Origin: JALVIU01 sp964462295
GTDB lineage: Bacteria > Atribacterota > JALVIU01
DNA length: 6,149 nt
Direction of reading: 5' to 3'
Assembly: GCA_964462295.1 (NCBI GenBank)
Contig: CAYWXH010000093.1
Coordinates: 1 to 6,149 of the forward strand
The position numbers and the translations under genes are program-made. This document shows, one piece after another, positions 5,660 through 6,149 of this stretch. Position 1 is the stretch's first letter. Each line of letters opens with the position of its first letter. The notes under the pieces were generated by a model. That model saw only the letters and a program-made list of their open reading frames with translations, made no database searches and was not told the DNA's origin.

Positions 5660-5690
5660 AGGGGGAGCCCCCTCTACTAATTCTTTAAAT
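5657..5690 (+). terminator. Rho-independent terminator of the operon
   Basis: TAGAGGGGG (5657-5665) and CCCCCTCTA (5668-5676) are perfect 9-bp complements; in practice an 8-bp stem with a 4-nt loop. The stem includes the stop codon of the exported-protein gene. A moderately U-rich run (TTCTTTAAATTATTT) follows within a few bases. No other terminator is seen inside the operon. Confidence 0.65.
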
Positions 5691-5732
5691 TATTTAGGGG
5701 GGCAGGGATTCTTTCTTTTTATAAATCTTTCT

Positions 5733-5833
5733 TCAGAGAATCTCTTTATCTCCTGTGTAGAAGCGCGGAAAATCCCCCTTATTAGAACATATCCTTAAGG
5801 CATCTGCCCCATCATCTAAAACTTTTGCAAATG
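5733..5833 (-). pseudogene. Fragment of a UPF0210 (DUF711) family gene
   Basis: On the minus strand, FAKVLDDGADAL (5831-5796) and, in another frame, GGFSALLH (5778-5755), then TGDKEIL in the first frame again before TGA at 5735-5733, follow in the order of the family's conserved stretch (AKxLDxAA, then DFIGGFSALVxKG, then GD). Tandem TAA codons and frame changes separate them. The family is about 450 residues long, so only an internal piece of roughly 35 codons survives; both flanks are lost. It adjoins a UPF0237 remnant, and the two families are commonly neighbours, which supports the identification. The function of intact UPF0210 proteins is not well established. Between this fragment and the terminator (5691-5732) I see no further identifiable coding sequence; one short frame reads FSEERFIKRKNPCPPK. 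Confidence 0.6.
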
Positions 5834-6011
5834 CTACGTTGAAGTTACATCCACCCCTAACTCTTTTCCTTTCCCTTTAAGCCTTTCAGAGAGTTCTCCA
5901 AATGAGATATTAGAACCAGAGATATACCTTAAAAGTATATATCCCCTGAACTATTCCCCAGCAATTAATACCTAACCTATCTTTCCCTATCACTGTAAGA
6001 ATAGCTCCCAT
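5834..6011 (-). pseudogene. Decayed UPF0237 ACT-domain gene
   Basis: From ATG at 6011-6009 the minus strand reads MGAILTVIGKDRLGI, the typical start of the roughly 90-residue UPF0237 ACT-domain proteins. A one-base insertion then shifts the frame: the next frame gives IAG, a TAG stop, and after loss of about 25 codons GYILLRYISGSNISFGELS and RLKGKGKELGVDV, matching the C-terminal half of the family. It ends at TAG 5836-5834 before the usual QHEDxFxAMHRI tail. One frameshift, one in-frame stop and deletions make a functional product implausible. A leftover AGAGGG at 6021-6016 and TATAAT at 6043-6038 may be its old ribosome site and -10. ACT domains usually bind small ligands such as amino acids; the role of this family is unclear. 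Confidence 0.75.
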
Positions 6012-6135
6012 TTTTCCCTCTTTTTTATTCCATATTTATTATAATAGAATAGGATAATCTTTATACTTAATTATTTTTAAGGGTAGTTTGTTGTTTTTTA
6101 TAGAGTAATGGGAGGATAACGTATTTATTTCCTTG
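6012..6135. other. AT-rich non-coding stretch
   Basis: Intergenic sequence upstream of the decayed ACT gene. It holds the probable old -10 (TATAAT on the minus strand at 6043-6038) without a convincing -35 and an isolated GGGAGG at 6110-6115 with no start codon behind it. Nothing else is supported. Confidence 0.5.
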
Positions 6136-6149
6136 TGTTATTGCGAGGA
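6136..6149 (+). repeat. Start of another copy of the dispersed repeat, cut by the window end
   Basis: TGTTATTGCGAGGA is identical to 2109-2122 and matches the left terminus of the palindromic family. The rest lies beyond the window. Confidence 0.65.

Overview
The window looks like a piece of a metagenome-assembled genome from a low-GC anaerobic bacterium. The genes are AT-rich and use ATA (Ile) and AGA/AGG (Arg) heavily. An aldehyde:ferredoxin oxidoreductase is normally found in anaerobes, often thermophilic ones. The TrmI-type tRNA m1A58 methyltransferase, the Lon-like PDZ protease and the clear Shine-Dalgarno sites are bacterial in style. I cannot name the phylum. A 100-N scaffold gap flanked by identical 55-bp sequence points to a short-read assembly.

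Layout. Positions 1-125 hold GC-rich copies of a dispersed palindromic repeat built on TCATTGCGAGG and GCAATCTC. Next, on the minus strand, is a tungsten-type aldehyde:ferredoxin oxidoreductase gene (125-1945) with its own extended -10 promoter. Positions 2026-2855 are a gene-free block of about 0.8 kb made of the same repeat family. It contains two complete palindromic elements of 112-115 bp, half elements, and a degenerate array with a 26-bp period that is interrupted by the N gap. The block is bounded by a 17-bp direct repeat with one mismatch, so it appears to have been inserted or expanded between two divergent promoters.

From a good sigma70-type promoter (2862-2890) a tight four-gene operon runs rightward: a 66-aa excisionase-type helix-turn-helix protein, TrmI, a membrane-anchored PDZ/Lon-like serine protease that overlaps trmI by 32 nt, and an exported protein of unknown function. 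It ends in a hairpin terminator that includes the last stop codon.

Beyond the terminator, on the minus strand, are decayed remnants of two genes usually found as neighbours: the small ACT-domain protein UPF0237 and UPF0210 (DUF711). Both carry frameshifts, stops and deletions. The window ends inside another copy of the repeat.

The oxidoreductase handles aldehyde/carboxylate redox chemistry with ferredoxin. The operon joins a putative regulator, a tRNA modification enzyme and two cell-envelope proteins, so no single pathway is evident. The most notable non-coding features are the architecture of the repeat block, the probable assembly artefact at the gap, and the decayed UPF0237/UPF0210 pair.
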